From: Ectothiorhodospiraceae bacterium 2226
GTDB taxonomy: Bacteria; Pseudomonadota; Gammaproteobacteria; GCA-013348725
Direction of reading: 5' to 3'
DNA length: 64,000 nucleotides
Assembly (NCBI GenBank): GCA_013348725.1
Contig: CP054689.1
Coordinates: forward strand, 1,476,501-1,540,500
This document shows positions 62,487 to 64,000 of this stretch, piece after piece. The notes under the pieces are model-generated. The model did no database searches. It was not told the origin of the DNA and worked only from the letters and a program-made list of their open reading frames with translations. Within the stretch, counting starts at the first letter, position 1. The number at the start of each line of letters is the position of its first letter. A program made the position numbers and the translations under genes.

Positions 62487-63713
62487 CTAGCGCCGGACCG
62501 CGGTGGCCATGTCCCACATGGGCATGAACACGCCGAGCGCGAGGATCAGCACCAGCGCGCCGACGGCGAGCAGCAGCACCGGCTCGATGTTGGCGGCGAG
62601 GCTCTTGAGGTCGTAGTCGACCTCGCGCTCGTAGGCGGCGCCGACCTCGTCCATCATCTCGTCCACGGCGCCGGTCTCCTCGCCCACCGCGATCATCTGC
62701 AGCACCAGGGGGGTGAACATGGCGGTCGCGGTGGCGGTGCGCGACAGGCTCTCGCCGCGCTCGATGCCGTTGCGCATCTGCAGGATGCGCTCCTCGACGA
62801 AGGCGTTGTCGACCGCGCGCGCCACCACGGTGAGGCCCTGGATCAGCGGCACGCCCGAGCGCTGCGTCATGGCGAAGGTGCGCGCGAAGCGCGCCAGCGT
62901 GGCGCGCAGGATGATGGGGCCGATGAGTGGCAGGCGCAGCTTGAGGCGGTCCCAGCGGTAGCGCCCGGCCTCGGTGCGCACGTACTGACGCACGGCGAGG
63001 TAGCCCGCTACGCCCGCGGCGATGAGGTACGGCCAGGCGACGACGAAGAAGTTGGAGGTGGCGAGCAGCGCGCGGGTGGCCAGCGGCAGATCGGTGCCGC
63101 CGCGCTCGAAGATACCGGCGAAGGCGGGGATCACCAGCACGTTGATGACCCCGATGGCGACCGCCAGCGCGATCAGCACGATGGTCGGATAGCGCAGCGC
63201 CGACTTGATGCGCTCGCGCGTGTCCTTCTCCTGCTCGAGGTAGCGGGCGATCTGCGCAAAGGCGTCGTCCAGGCGCCCGCTCTGCTCGCCCACGCGCACC
63301 AGGCTGACGTACAGCGGGGTGAAGATCGCTTCGTGGCGCGCGAGCGCCACGGCGAGTTCGCGGCCGGCCTCCAGGTCGTCGAGCACCTGCTGCAGCGCGC
63401 GCGCGAGCACGGCGTTGCGGCTCGACTCGATGAGCCCGCGCAGCGCGCGCGTGAGCGGCACGCCGGCGCGGGTGAGGGTGTGCAGTTGGCGGCTGAGCAG
63501 GATCAGCTCGCCCAGGTCGGGCGGCTGTTCCTGCAGGCGGCGGTTGAGGGCGGCGAACACGTTGCGGTCGTCGCCGTGTGCCTCGCGGATATCGATCGGG
63601 GTGATGCTGCTGTTCATCAGCAGGTCGGCCACCGCATCGGCCGACGCGGCCTCCATGCGCCCTTCGATGGCCGCGCCGCGCAGGTCGCGCCCCTTGTAGC
63701 GGAACTGCGGCAT
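62487..63713 (-). CDS. mshG: MSHA platform protein MshG (GspF/PilC family)
   Basis: 408 residues. Two GspF-type repeats: L-S-R-Q-L-H-T-L-T-R-A-G-V-P-L and F-A-M-T-Q-R-S-G-V-P-L-I-Q-G-L, with three membrane helices and the family ending F-M-P-M-W-D-M. It is the inner-membrane platform contacted by the assembly ATPase. Its start overlaps the mshE stop (ATGA). Confidence 0.93.
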   Translation of the reverse strand: MPQFRYKGRDLRGAAIEGRMEAASADAVADLLMNSSITPIDIREAHGDDRNVFAALNRRLQEQPPDLGELILLSRQLHTLTRAGVPLTRALRGLIESSRNAVLARALQQVLDDLEAGRELAVALARHEAIFTPLYVSLVRVGEQSGRLDDAFAQIARYLEQEKDTRERIKSALRYPTIVLIALAVAIGVINVLVIPAFAGIFERGGTDLPLATRALLATSNFFVVAWPYLIAAGVAGYLAVRQYVRTEAGRYRWDRLKLRLPLIGPIILRATLARFARTFAMTQRSGVPLIQGLTVVARAVDNAFVEERILQMRNGIERGESLSRTATATAMFTPLVLQMIAVGEETGAVDEMMDEVGAAYEREVDYDLKSLAANIEPVLLLAVGALVLILALGVFMPMWDMATAVRR

Positions 63714-64000
63714 CAGGCGCCGGCCTCGCCGGCCGCGCGGCCCTGCGGCGGCGCCTCGGCCGGCGCGCCGTCCGTCACCTCGAGATCGATCTCACCGGCG
63801 ATGCGCAGTACCTCATCCAGACTGGTGACGCCGTTCAACGCCAGCTCCAGCGCGGTATCGGCCAGGGTCTGGAAGCCCTCCTGCGCGTGCGCCGCAGCGC
63901 CGAAGGCGACCGTGTCGCCGGTGCGCAGCGCATCGGCCAGGGCACGGTCGATCTCCAGCAGTTCGAACACGCCGACGCGGCCGCGGTAGCCGGTGTTGTT
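63713..64000 (-). CDS. mshE: C-terminal part of the pilus assembly ATPase MshE (partial)
   Basis: The frame is open to the window edge; 95 codons are seen. N-N-T-G-Y-R-G-R-V-G-V-F-E-L-L is the GspE/PilB motif after the zinc-binding loop, followed by the conserved G-F-Q-T-L-A-D-T-A-L region and a short low-complexity tail. The ATPase core, Walker boxes and start lie beyond 64000. Confidence 0.9.
   Translation of the reverse strand, partial: NNTGYRGRVGVFELLEIDRALADALRTGDTVAFGAAAHAQEGFQTLADTALELALNGVTSLDEVLRIAGEIDLEVTDGAPAEAPPQGRAAGEAGA

Overview
This 64 kb window is the chromosomal replication-origin region of a GC-rich Gram-negative bacterium. The gene order rpmH-dnaA-dnaN-recF-gyrB, the mnmG-rsmG-parA-parB-atpIBEFHAGDC-glmU-glmS block, heptose (gmhB) and lipid (plsC) genes for an LPS outer membrane, and an MSHA-type pilus locus all point to a gammaproteobacterium. 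Chromatiales/Ectothiorhodospiraceae-like is my guess; that is inference and no search was run. Genes left of about 31.9 kb are mostly on the minus strand and dnaA to gyrB are on the plus strand, so most genes run away from an origin near 32-33.6 kb. DnaA boxes lie on both sides of dnaA and two identical parS-like sites lie inside recF.

Layout. 1-5.5 kb is accessory: a frameshifted serine hydrolase, a TetR regulator with a membrane-bound hydrolase, a small array of four lower-GC gene cassettes separated by attC-like sites with no integrase gene in view, and a toxin-antitoxin pair whose toxin is frameshifted. 5.6-21 kb is core: glmS, glmU, the whole F1Fo ATP synthase operon behind a good sigma70 promoter, parAB, rsmG and mnmG. 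21-28 kb holds a MoxR/DUF58/transglutaminase operon, a lipid-anchored cupredoxin, an entericidin-type lipoprotein, a DUF3309 peptide, SelO and a DUF4242 protein. 28-38 kb is mnmE-yidC-yidD-rnpA-rpmH, the origin, dnaA, dnaN, recF and gyrB. 38-44 kb carries fbp and a glyQ-glyS-MazG-gmhB-plsC chain.

44-53 kb contains an unknown conserved gene, an operon of a PP-loop thiolase-like ATPase with a TusA-type sulfur carrier and a CDF metal exporter, and the nitrogen-control set glnA, glnL and glnG. glnA has a sigma54 promoter with two upstream NtrC-type sites, and glnL has its own NtrC-type site. Between glnA and glnL lies a decayed insertion with fragments of a plasmid RepA-like initiator. 53.3-64 kb is an MSHA pilus operon read leftward: mshE (partial), mshG, mshF, a membrane protein, mshA, a Wzy/PglL-type ligase with a TPR tail, mshC, mshD, mshO, mshP and mshQ. 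Two copies of a 92-93 bp inverted-repeat element sit upstream of the membrane-protein gene.

The less ordinary parts are the integrase-less cassette array, the pilus locus with a built-in candidate pilin glycosylation ligase and a glycine-rich MshQ adhesin, the thiolase/TusA/CDF operon, the parS sites embedded in recF and the RepA fossil beside the nitrogen regulators. I found no clear rRNA, tRNA, CRISPR array or intact insertion sequence.
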